Positions 1 to 5,597 are shown, counted from the first letter of the stretch. The stretch is 5,597 nt of DNA from Calditrichia bacterium (GCA_026991005.1 JALXCH010000338.1:1-5597); one strand, 5' to 3'. Numbers and translations are program-made. Notes: generated from the sequence alone by a model not told the origin.

Positions 1-1
1 A

Positions 2-433
2 GAAAATGTTGATAAACTTTTTGAAAAAGATAAATTTGACTCCATATTTGATACTATTAAAGCATTTTCAAAACAATATCAGGGAGCAGACGCTGTTGTT
101 TACCCTGTTGCCCATTCGCTTGCCCAGAATGTACTTGCTGTGTCCAAATCAAAGCCCGATATAAGACGAAAAAATGAACCTGGAGAAAAATGTCCGGTCT
201 GCGGTGAATTTGAAATTCTTCATGATATGAAAAATGCTGAAAACTCAGGATCGGGTGCTTATAAGAATGCGAGGGATATTTTTTGGAAACAATTGCAGGA
301 TAATTCCATAATAAAAGATGGTGAAAGGCTATGTGCTCTTTGTTCAATAAAAAGATTTTTGCCATATGCTATTAAAAAAGCAGGCAGAAATCATATACTT
401 TATAATGTTTTTCAAACTTTAACTTTGCATTAA
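2..433 (+). pseudogene. cas10: Cas10/Cmr2 fragment (type III CRISPR), 5' end outside window and 3' truncated
   Basis: The frame is open from the window edge and gives 143 residues before TAA. Two CxxC pairs are visible: GEKCPVCGE (Cys64 and Cys67 of the visible fragment) and GERLCALC (Cys111 and Cys114), followed by KRF. This pairing, with the run SKPDIRRKNEPGEKC before it, is the zinc-finger signature I know from Cas10/Cmr2, the large subunit of type III effector complexes. In intact proteins an HD/first palm region lies upstream, and a second palm with GGDD (cyclic oligoadenylate synthesis) plus a helical C-terminal domain lie downstream. Here the protein ends 29 residues after the last Cys, where family members usually continue for hundreds of residues, and I found no continuation in other frames. 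It is therefore probably a broken gene, cut at about 410-433. The GTG at 140 is internal, not the start. Base composition is clearly more AT-rich than the operon that follows. The type III-B (Cmr2) assignment is inferred from the motif alone. Confidence 0.78.
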
Positions 434-592
434 CTAATAACGTATTGCTTTCGGCTTTTAGATTCTGAGCTATAATTTTATTAGTGTTCAGATTCAATCT
501 CGATTTCAATGTTAATATGTCAATTTCTTAGTTTTATTTTTTTAAATTATTTCCATAAAAATATCTATTTTTACACTGATAATATTGGATAC

Positions 593-613
593 ATAAATTT
601 ATTTAAAATTTAT
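593..613. repeat. AT-only inverted repeat, possible operator or weak hairpin
   Basis: Perfect 8-base arms ATAAATTT (593-600) and AAATTTAT (606-613) flank a 5-base spacer, followed by a T run at 617-622. The size and dyad symmetry would suit a Fur-family operator, and the following T run would also suit a weak terminator. The surrounding sequence is so AT-rich that chance symmetry is quite possible. Confidence 0.35.
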
Positions 614-759
614 AAGTTTTTTCCAGGATAGACAAGACCTTTTTTATGTGATTAAAGTTTCAATGTTTAACCAAATTTTGGGCTTGTTACGATTCCTGCT
701 TATTGAAAATAAATATAATTATTGGAAGCTTAAAAATTTTCTCATAAATTATATTACCT

Positions 760-766
760 GGGAGAG
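760..766 (+). promoter_or_regulatory. Ribosome binding site GGGAGAG deciding the GTG start
   Basis: GGGAGAG ends eight bases before the GTG at 775, an ideal distance, and thirteen bases before the in-frame ATG at 781. This favours the GTG start for the small membrane protein. Confidence 0.5.
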
Positions 767-774
767 AACTGGTT

Positions 775-1074
775 GTGGAGATGAAGAAAATACGTAACAT
801 ATGGTGGGTTGGCCAACGGGTCGGGTTGATGCTATTGCTGCTTCTGTTAATGGTAGCCATCCCCTTTTTGCACAACCACCCCGCGGGTACACCCGAAACG
901 GCAAACTGTCCGGCATACATCCTCCAGATTAGTCTTATTGGTCTTGTTATATTTATTCTGGAATATATCTTCATTTCTCTCCCCTTTCATAAAATAGCAA
1001 TTCCCCTAAATCCCAATACCCTTTGTCCCTTTACCGGCCATCGATATTTCATTCGCCGTGCTCCTCCTCAATAA
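775..1074 (+). CDS. Small two-helix membrane protein with HxH and Cys, head of metal operon
   Basis: A 99-residue protein of unknown function. A basic N-terminus is followed by a hydrophobic helix at about 17-32, then a short loop with FLHNHP (His33, His35) and NCPAY (Cys45). A second helix spans about 50-70, and a C-terminal tail carries LCPFTGH (Cys84, His89) and ends in RAPPQ. The HxH...Cys loop right after the first helix and the terminal RAPP resemble small membrane proteins encoded beside copper or zinc genes in other bacteria (DUF2946-like organisation); that is a resemblance, not a family assignment. With the N-terminus inside, the HxH/Cys loop would face the periplasm, where it could bind a metal ion. 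The GTG start is chosen for its well-placed Shine-Dalgarno; ATG at 781 would shorten it by two residues. It lies 61 bases upstream of the barrel gene on the same strand, so co-transcription is likely. The metal role is inferred from residues and neighbours. Confidence 0.65.
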   Translation: MEMKKIRNIWWVGQRVGLMLLLLLLMVAIPFLHNHPAGTPETANCPAYILQISLIGLVIFILEYIFISLPFHKIAIPLNPNTLCPFTGHRYFIRRAPPQ

Positions 1075-1120
1075 TTTTTTCTCTCATTTTGTGTAAATGG
1101 ATTTCCAAACCCAAACAATT

Positions 1121-1129
1121 GAAAGGAGG
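1121..1129 (+). promoter_or_regulatory. Strong Shine-Dalgarno GAAAGGAGG deciding the ATG at 1136
   Basis: GAAAGGAGG lies six bases before the ATG at 1136. The earlier in-frame ATG at 1097 has no such site and would place a charged 13-residue segment before the signal peptide, so 1136 is the real start. Confidence 0.85.
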
Positions 1130-1135
1130 GCACGG

Positions 1136-2389
1136 ATGAAGTATGCCATCATCATTGTGCTGGGATTGGTTGTGATGAGTTTTGCCCAGGAATCCCGGGC
1201 ACGGATGGATTCTCTCACACAACGCATCCAAATGCTGGAACAAAAGATTCAACAAATCGAGAAGAAATCGCAGGAAGAAGAATTACGAAAACTGCGAGAA
1301 GCAGCGCTTCGGGCAACGCAACAGAAAGGGAAAAAATCGGGCAAACTGGCTCTCAAATCCTTCAAAGAAGGGGCACGCTCCCTGCAGGCTCTGAATCCCG
1401 AAATCAGTGTAACCGGCGATATGCTGGTGCAGCATCTGGTGGAAGCGCCTCACTATACCGAGGATGCCCGCAGCGGATTTCAGTTCCGGGTACTGGGGCT
1501 GCATTTCCAGTCCAATCTGGATCCCTTTAGCTTTGTGAAAGTGGCTCTGGAGTTTAATCCCTCCGGAGTGGAATTCGGTGAAGCATATGCGACCTGGGTG
1601 AATGCCCTGCCCCGCACCAATTTAACGCTGGGGAAATTCCGCCAGCAATTCGGCGTCATTAACCGCTGGCATCAGCATGCACTGGACCAGATCAGTTATC
1701 CTTTACCCTTGCAATTGTACCTGGGGGAAGATGGGCTAAATCAGATAGGCCTCTCTTTGGACTGGTTGATGCCCTCACTTACCGCCCAGGCCAACGAATT
1801 AACACTGGAAATTACCAATGCGCAAAACGAGGCGCTGTTTAGTGGCAAGGCTTATGGCCTCCCGGCAACGTTACTGCACTGGAAAAATTATTACGACCTG
1901 AACCGCGACACCTATTTTGAATGGGGAGTGACCGGGCTGGCAGGAACTAACGATTCTCTTGGATTCACCTTTCAGGGAGAGCATCGCTGGACTACCATGG
2001 CTGGACTGGATTTAACCCTTTCCTGGACGCCCGTGAACAAAGCGTTGTACCGGGGAATGACCTGGCGCACGGAGTTGTATTATTTGAATAAAGAACTCAC
2101 CGGCAATCGCAAGGTAACAGCGCTGGGTGGATATAGTTACCTGGATTATCGTCTTTCCCAGCGATTTGTAGCGGGATTCCGCATCGATGCCGCGCAGCCG
2201 CCGGAGCCGGAAAACAAAGGAGATCTTCTCTGGCAGGTCGTTCCTTATCTTACATTCTGGCAAAGCGAGTTTGTTTATTTCCGGCTGGAATTTCGCCATC
2301 TCCAGGATTCGCGTCAGGAACAGGCGGATAATCGGGTGCTACTGCAGTTGGATTGGGCAGCTGGTCCCCATAAACACGAACGTTATTAA
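1136..2389 (+). CDS. Outer-membrane porin-like beta-barrel with N-terminal coiled coil, putative metal uptake
   Basis: A 417-residue exported protein. Residues 1-17 form a Sec signal peptide (MKYA then a hydrophobic core, probable cleavage after SFA). Residues about 20-64 are a heptad-rich, highly charged coiled coil (LTQRIQMLEQKIQQIEKK), and 65-85 are a Lys-rich linker. From about 86 the pattern alternates polar and hydrophobic residues in strands separated by short turns, as in a porin barrel, and the chain ends in Tyr417, a typical terminal aromatic for BAM insertion. Recognisable stretches are the FGVINRWHQHALDQ segment (173-186), YLGEDGLNQIGLSLDWLMP (195-213) and the C-terminal GPHKHERY. 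These resemble the porin-like outer-membrane proteins found beside zinc ABC transporter genes, sometimes annotated as zinc-regulated outer-membrane receptors. There is no plug domain or TonB box, so TonB dependence is not supported. The coiled coil could span or anchor in the periplasm as in other porins of this layout. It precedes the ZnuA-like gene by 57 bases. The barrel call is firm; metal specificity is inferred from the neighbours. Confidence 0.8.
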   Translation: MKYAIIIVLGLVVMSFAQESRARMDSLTQRIQMLEQKIQQIEKKSQEEELRKLREAALRATQQKGKKSGKLALKSFKEGARSLQALNPEISVTGDMLVQHLVEAPHYTEDARSGFQFRVLGLHFQSNLDPFSFVKVALEFNPSGVEFGEAYATWVNALPRTNLTLGKFRQQFGVINRWHQHALDQISYPLPLQLYLGEDGLNQIGLSLDWLMPSLTAQANELTLEITNAQNEALFSGKAYGLPATLLHWKNYYDLNRDTYFEWGVTGLAGTNDSLGFTFQGEHRWTTMAGLDLTLSWTPVNKALYRGMTWRTELYYLNKELTGNRKVTALGGYSYLDYRLSQRFVAGFRIDAAQPPEPENKGDLLWQVVPYLTFWQSEFVYFRLEFRHLQDSRQEQADNRVLLQLDWAAGPHKHERY

Positions 2390-2446
2390 TTCCCAACTAA
2401 AAGCTCGGTGGAGTTCATGTAAGAAAACAAGAAAAGGAGAGAAACA

Positions 2447-3487
2447 ATGCATATAGATAAATTGCTGAGCGTGCTGCTTTTGCTCATGCTGGTAGTTAGC
2501 GGATTTGCCGGAGAGAAAATTCATGTGGTAGCGACTCTTTCCACGTATGGTGATATTGCCAAATACATTGGGGGAGACCTGGTAGAGGTAAAATCCATTG
2601 TGGAGGGAGATGAGGATCCGCACCACGTTAAGCCCAAGCCCAGTTACGCCATCTGGTTAAGCAAAGCGGATTTGTTCATTGAAACGGGACTGGATCTGGA
2701 GCTCTGGGCACCCACGCTGGTGGATAAATCCCGCAATCCCCGCATCCGAAGTGGGCAGCCCGGGTATGTGGCCGTGGCGGATGGAATCAAGATGCTGGAA
2801 GTTCCTTCTACCATGGATCGCAGCCAGGGGGATGTGCATATTTACGGGAATCCCCACATCCACACCAGTCCCATTAACGCCAAGATTATTGCCGAAAACA
2901 TTGCCATCGGATTAAGCAAGGTCTCCCCGGAAAATGCGAGCTATTTTCAGCAGCGGTTGCAACAATTCAAACAGAAAATCGATAATCGCCTGTTTGGGGA
3001 GCAACTGGTACAGATTTTAGGGGGCGATATGTTGTGCGATCTCACCCTGAACGACCAGCTCATCCCTTTTCTGGAATCCCAGAGCTTCCAGGGCAAAAAG
3101 CTCATCGATTACCTGGGCGGCTGGATGAAGGAGATGCTTCCCCTGCGCGGCAAAAAACTGGTGGCTTACCATAAAAACTGGGCTTATTTCAGACAGATTT
3201 TTGGACTCGACATTATCGGGTACGTGGAACCCAAACCGGGCATTCCACCTTCGCCTAAACATGTGGAGGAGCTGTTACAAAAGATGCGCAAGTATCAGGT
3301 CAAAGTTATTCTGGCAGCCAATTATTTCGACGAGCGCAAAGTGAAAGAAATTGCCGAAAAAATTGGAGGAATTCCGGTGATTGTGCCGCTTTCTGTGGGA
3401 GGTGCTCCCGAAGTGCAAAACTATTTCCAGTTAATTGATTATTGGATAACCCATTTGCGAGAAGCTTTTGCCCGGGTAGAAAGTTGA
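2447..3487 (+). CDS. znuA: Zinc/manganese ABC transporter periplasmic binding protein (ZnuA-like)
   Basis: A 346-residue cluster A-I metal-binding protein. Residues 1-21 are a signal peptide ending SGFA with no lipobox Cys, so the protein should be soluble in the periplasm. The candidate metal ligands are His59 (or His60) in EDPHHVKPKPS, His137 in GNPHIHTSP, and His242 in AYHKNWAYF, which match the three conserved His of ZnuA. The fourth position, often Asp or Glu near the C-terminus, is not obvious; the equivalent area reads NYFDERK and VPLSVGGAPEV. There is no His/Asp-rich loop as in Escherichia coli ZnuA. A region at about 185-232 (GGDMLCDL, LIDYLGGWMKEMLPLRGKK) and the EPKPGIPPSP stretch (261-270) mark a distinct subfamily. 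The start is supported by AGGAG seven bases upstream. It lies between the barrel and permease genes with gaps of 57 and 53 bases, consistent with one operon. Zinc is the likely substrate from the three-His site; manganese or iron cannot be excluded. Confidence 0.9.
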   Translation: MHIDKLLSVLLLLMLVVSGFAGEKIHVVATLSTYGDIAKYIGGDLVEVKSIVEGDEDPHHVKPKPSYAIWLSKADLFIETGLDLELWAPTLVDKSRNPRIRSGQPGYVAVADGIKMLEVPSTMDRSQGDVHIYGNPHIHTSPINAKIIAENIAIGLSKVSPENASYFQQRLQQFKQKIDNRLFGEQLVQILGGDMLCDLTLNDQLIPFLESQSFQGKKLIDYLGGWMKEMLPLRGKKLVAYHKNWAYFRQIFGLDIIGYVEPKPGIPPSPKHVEELLQKMRKYQVKVILAANYFDERKVKEIAEKIGGIPVIVPLSVGGAPEVQNYFQLIDYWITHLREAFARVES

Positions 3488-3540
3488 GCTTAAGATGACG
3501 TAAAAATTCGCAGGTAACTATTGGTGAGAAAGGAAAGAAG

Positions 3541-4839
3541 ATGGATGTGAACATACTGGATATCATGCTTCCGGCGTTTGCCGAATGTCTGGTGCTGGTG
3601 GGAATTCATTCCTATCTGGGCATTCACGTCATAAAGCGGAAAGTGATTTTCGTGGATCTGGCGCTGGCACAAATTGCTGCTCTGGGCACCACCTTTGCCT
3701 TTCTGTTTGGAATCGATCCCTCAACCCCGGGAGCGTACTGGTTCTCTCTGGGATTTACGCTAATAGGAGCCGCGATTTTTTCCGTTTCCCGCATCCGGAA
3801 TGAAAAAATTCCCCAGGAGGCGGTCATCGGACTGGTGTACGCGCTGGCCGCCGCTCTGGCAATTCTGGTGGTGGATCGAGCGCCCCATGGGGCCGAACAC
3901 ATCAAGGAAATTCTAACCGGAAGCATCCTCTGGGTAAAATGGGAAACGATTATTACTGCGGCCATTGTGTACTCTCTGGTTGGGCTTTTCCACTATATTT
4001 TTCGGGATAAGTTCCTGCTCATTTCCAATCATCCGGAGATGGCCTACCAGCAGGGAATTAATGTGCGCTGGTGGGATTTTCTGTTCTATGCCTCCTTTGG
4101 TCTGGTGATTACCCATTCCGTACGTACCGCCGGGGTGTTGCTGGTGTTTGTATTTCTGGTGGTGCCGGCCATTGCCACCATTATGCTCACCGATACGTTG
4201 TGGAAACAACTGGTAATTGGCTGGAGCATGGGTACGGTGGTTTCCGTGCTGGGGCTGTTTGTTTCCTACCACGCGGATTTACCCAGTGGTCCCACGGTGG
4301 TAGCCACTTACGGATTGGTGTTGTTGCTGCTTTCGCTGGTGTTGTATGTAGTAAGGGCGCCGCGCAGGGGTCTGGCTCTGCGAAATTTAGCAACGGGAGT
4401 GGGTTTAACTTTGGTGGTATTCGCCGGTTTTTATCTGATGGGGCAGGCGTTCCGAAGCGACCATACCCATTCTGAAGAAATCAATGCAACAGAAAAACCT
4501 CAGGCTGTCAATAATGCTACTCTGAATTCTGCTGAATTTGAACAGCGGTTACAGGCGGCTCGTACTATTGCCGAACTGGATGATTTGTACCACCAGACGG
4601 ACAATCCGCTTCAGCGCTTTCAGATTGTGCAGCGCATGGTGCAACTGGACGAGAAGATGGGTACGTTTCATCTAATCGATTTGCTGGAAAAATGTCGTAT
4701 TCCGTTTATCCGGCAGAAGGTACTGGATTTGCTGGTGAAATATTCCGGAGACACCTTCGGATACCAGGCGCTGAAGTCACCGCAGGAAAATGCCGAAGCC
4801 ATTCGCAAATGGCGCACCTGGTGGGAAAAGCGGTATTAG
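3541..4839 (+). CDS. znuB: ABC-3 family metal permease (ZnuB-like) with C-terminal HEAT-like extension
   Basis: A 432-residue inner-membrane permease, against about 260-300 for the family. Residues 1-271 form the ABC-3 core, with hydrophobic segments at roughly 10-29, 37-57, 66-83, 93-111, 134-154, 179-192, 196-216, 223-243 and 250-271. Family signatures are FVDLALAQIAALG (37-49), the EMAYQQGINV stretch, RTAGVLLVFVFLVVPA (195-210) and LPSGPTVVATYG. A basic loop (VRAPRRG, 271-277) precedes an extra helix at about 285-303, then a linker with DHTHSEE (307-313) and a helical domain at about 328-432. That domain ends in FGYQALKSPQENAEAIRKWR then TWW, which resembles the last unit of HEAT-like repeat proteins. 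By the positive-inside rule the extension would be periplasmic; this is inference. Translation start is supported by AAGGA six bases before ATG. No ATP-binding subunit gene is adjacent, so the ATPase must be encoded elsewhere or outside the window. The permease call is firm; the extension's role is unknown. Confidence 0.9.
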   Translation: MDVNILDIMLPAFAECLVLVGIHSYLGIHVIKRKVIFVDLALAQIAALGTTFAFLFGIDPSTPGAYWFSLGFTLIGAAIFSVSRIRNEKIPQEAVIGLVYALAAALAILVVDRAPHGAEHIKEILTGSILWVKWETIITAAIVYSLVGLFHYIFRDKFLLISNHPEMAYQQGINVRWWDFLFYASFGLVITHSVRTAGVLLVFVFLVVPAIATIMLTDTLWKQLVIGWSMGTVVSVLGLFVSYHADLPSGPTVVATYGLVLLLLSLVLYVVRAPRRGLALRNLATGVGLTLVVFAGFYLMGQAFRSDHTHSEEINATEKPQAVNNATLNSAEFEQRLQAARTIAELDDLYHQTDNPLQRFQIVQRMVQLDEKMGTFHLIDLLEKCRIPFIRQKVLDLLVKYSGDTFGYQALKSPQENAEAIRKWRTWWEKRY

Positions 4840-4865
4840 TTGCCGGTTACCGATTATACGGAAAA

Positions 4866-4892
4866 CCACAGAAAACACAGAAACCACAGAAA
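4866..4892. repeat. Three tandem 9-mers related to CCACAGAAA
   Basis: Units CCACAGAAA, ACACAGAAA and CCACAGAAA run head to tail. Scattered relatives (CACGGAAA near 5151, TCACAAAG at 5213 and 5231, CACAGAAA near 5251) occur further on. Such degenerate CACAGA-type intergenic repeats are familiar in many environmental bacterial genomes; their function is not known to me. Confidence 0.8.
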
Positions 4893-4932
4893 AGATGGGG
4901 GCGTAAAGTATCCGAATGGATCCCTACGGGAT

Positions 4933-4995
4933 AGGGCATAAAGCATAGAGCATAGAGCATAGAGCATAGGGCATAGAGCATAGGGCATAGAGCAT
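4933..4995. repeat. Nine tandem heptamers, consensus AGAGCAT
   Basis: Nine uninterrupted 7-base units. In order the variable first four bases read AGGG, AAAG, AGAG, AGAG, AGAG, AGGG, AGAG, AGGG, AGAG, with CAT ending each unit (G or A at the third base, or A at the second). Because 7 is not a multiple of 3, every frame is traversed; on the minus strand this yields repetitive LYALCSMLYALC-type peptides that are artefacts. Likely a slippage-prone intergenic satellite. Confidence 0.93.
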
Positions 4996-5131
4996 AAAGG
5001 GAGAAAAATAAATGCAAAGCATTTGAAGGTGTACTCAATCCATCCCCCAAAAGACCTTTTCGGATAGATATCTGTTGGGACAGAGCCCGCGTTCTCCGGG
5101 ATGTGGCCTGATACAGGAATTATCCAAACGG

Positions 5132-5147
5132 TTCCCTTTAGAGGGAA
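5132..5147. repeat. Small hairpin TTCCCT/AGGGAA
   Basis: Perfect 6-base arms, TTCCCT (5132-5137) and AGGGAA (5142-5147), around a TTAG loop. No T tract follows on either strand, so it is not a convincing terminator; it may be incidental. Confidence 0.4.
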
Positions 5148-5291
5148 ATACACGGAAAGGAAGCCTTGGATTTTCCGCACAATGCTACCCTTTTTTCTGA
5201 AACAGATTTTGCTCACAAAGGAAACCGTTTTCACAAAGTTTTACGAGTGCACAGAAAAAAAACGCTTACCTCGGTTTTCTTGTTCAAAGTG

Positions 5292-5316
5292 TTCTTTAAA
5301 GAAATTAGAAAATTTC
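5292..5316. repeat. Palindrome overlapping a hairpin
   Basis: TTCTTTAAAGAA (5292-5303) is a perfect 12-base palindrome. It overlaps a second inverted repeat with arms GAAATT (5301-5306) and AATTTC (5311-5316) around AGAA. Lying about 80-100 bases beyond the Fur-family stop, it could act in 3'-end formation, but it is AT-rich and lacks a long T tract. Confidence 0.35.
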
Positions 5317-5393
5317 AGGATTCTTTAATATGGAATGCATGGCTTTTTTACCAGAAGAAAATTACTCTCGGGTTTTCGCCCAAACGAAAAGAA

Positions 5394-5597
5394 TCAGGAA
5401 GAACTCCCTTTGCACTTCTGGCAGATGCCGCGGAAGATAATCTGGTGAGAAGTTACCTGATGGGGCAGAGTGGCAACAAACTCCCGGATGGATTGCTGAA
5501 GTGGAGCTGTGTCCAGATCGTAAATGGTGCCGCAAACCTGGCAGATGAAGTGGTAATGCGGGGTGGTGCGGGCATCGAAATGAGCGATGTTACCCAC
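5394..5597 (-). CDS. Fur-family metalloregulator, PerR-like, C-terminal part (start outside window)
   Basis: The 67 visible residues are the dimerisation/metal-binding domain of a Fur-family repressor. The winged-helix DNA-binding half, about 75-80 residues, lies beyond the window edge. Two CxxC pairs (visible Cys19/Cys22 and Cys59/Cys62) form the structural zinc site. Spacing matches Bacillus subtilis PerR without a gap: HFD (Asp8 = PerR Asp85), HYH (His14 and His16 = His91 and His93), Asp27 in GTIYDLD (= Asp104), and 37 residues between the second and third Cys in both. Fur proteins usually have Glu at the Asp104 position, and Zur proteins often carry a Cys just before the His pair, which is absent here. 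This favours a peroxide-sensing PerR-type regulator over Zur. The N-terminal ligand equivalent to PerR His37 cannot be seen. The GTG at the window edge is internal, not the start. The gene is convergent with the metal operon and ends in TGA. Fur family is certain; PerR subtype is inferred. Confidence 0.88.
   Translation of the reverse strand: MGNIAHFDARTTPHYHFICQVCGTIYDLDTAPLQQSIREFVATLPHQVTSHQIIFRGICQKCKGSSS

Larger units (their letters stand above)
434..774. other. AT-rich intergenic junction
   Basis: About 340 bases of strongly AT-rich sequence with stops in all frames and no recognisable gene, tRNA or CRISPR repeat array. It separates the truncated cas10 from the metal operon and must contain the operon promoter if transcription starts locally. 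TATAAT-like hexamers occur at 471-476 and 714-719. The latter lies about 55 bases before the first operon gene and is the better -10 candidate, but no good -35 sits at 16-18 bases from it. An AT-only inverted repeat lies at 593-613. I saw no clear Zur or Fur box. Confidence 0.6.
4840..5393. other. Repeat-bearing intergenic region between convergent genes
   Basis: About 550 bases between the permease stop and the stop of the minus-strand Fur-family gene. It holds 9-mer and 7-mer tandem repeats, a pair of TCACAAAG direct repeats (5213-5220 and 5231-5238) and several small inverted repeats. No reading frame here has a convincing ribosome site or protein signature. No strong GC-rich terminator hairpin with a T tract was found for either flanking gene. 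The only candidate for the Fur gene is a 3-bp stem at 5370-5381, which is too weak to call. Confidence 0.6.

Noticed and set aside
140..433. A separate 97-residue gene starting at GTG 140
   Set aside because: The frame is open back to the window edge and the upstream residues continue the Cas10 pattern, so the GTG is internal.
434..774. CRISPR repeats next to the cas10 remnant
   Set aside because: A fragment near 653-664 (AAAGTTTCAATG) recalls the ends of some CRISPR repeats, but it is not repeated at regular spacing.
1097..1135. Earlier ATG start for the barrel protein
   Set aside because: It would put 13 mostly polar residues before a proper signal peptide, and the strong Shine-Dalgarno at 1121-1129 serves the ATG at 1136.
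3624..4272. Long minus-strand frames opposite the permease
   Set aside because: They are antisense shadows of a gene with clear ABC-3 motifs; their sequences show no family features.
4844..4852. CGGT/ACCG dyad as terminator of the metal operon
   Set aside because: Only four base pairs with a one-base spacer and no T tract after it.
4920..4932. ATCCC/GGGAT dyad next to the heptamer array
   Set aside because: Five-base arms with a three-base spacer; too small to distinguish from chance and no T tract follows.
4847..5234. Minus-strand proteins containing LYALCSMLYALC-type runs
   Set aside because: They are translations of the heptamer array in overlapping frames, without ribosome sites or family signatures.
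5101..5328. Plus-strand 75-residue frame with two Cys near its end
   Set aside because: No ribosome site, no recognisable domain, and it runs through degenerate repeats and palindromes.

Overview
The window looks like chromosome of a Gram-negative (diderm) bacterium. It encodes a Sec-exported outer-membrane beta-barrel ending in an aromatic residue and a periplasmic metal-binding protein without a lipobox. Intergenic heptamer and CACAGAAA-type repeats resemble those found in many environmental bacteria. The lineage cannot be fixed from this sequence; a member of the FCB/Calditrichota or a deltaproteobacterial-type lineage is only a guess.

Layout. (1) Positions 2-433 hold the zinc-finger part of a type III CRISPR Cas10/Cmr2 gene, already open at the window edge. 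It stops soon after the second CxxC pair, so the catalytic GGDD palm and C-terminal domains are absent. (2) Positions 434-774 are very AT-rich and carry no credible gene; they form the junction between the cas remnant and a more GC-balanced region. (3) Positions 775-4839 hold four plus-strand genes that look like one transition-metal (probably zinc) uptake operon: a two-helix membrane protein with HxH and Cys, an outer-membrane porin-like barrel with an N-terminal coiled coil, a ZnuA-like periplasmic binding protein, and an ABC-3 family permease with an unusual C-terminal HEAT-like extension. (4) Positions 4840-5393 are non-coding and contain short tandem repeats (three 9-mers, then nine 7-mers) and small inverted repeats. 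(5) Positions 5394-5597 (minus strand) hold the C-terminal half of a Fur-family regulator whose visible metal-site residues match PerR.

How the genes fit together (inference): the barrel would admit metal or a metal complex across the outer membrane, the ZnuA-like protein would capture it in the periplasm, and the permease would move it across the inner membrane. The ATPase normally encoded beside such a permease is absent here and must come from elsewhere. The small membrane protein has metal-ligand residues between its two helices and may assist handling or sensing. The convergent Fur-family gene is a candidate regulator of metal or peroxide stress, but its residues do not specifically point to Zur.

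The most interesting points are the permease fusion, the operon without an ATPase, the small His/Cys membrane protein at the head of the operon, and the truncated cas10.
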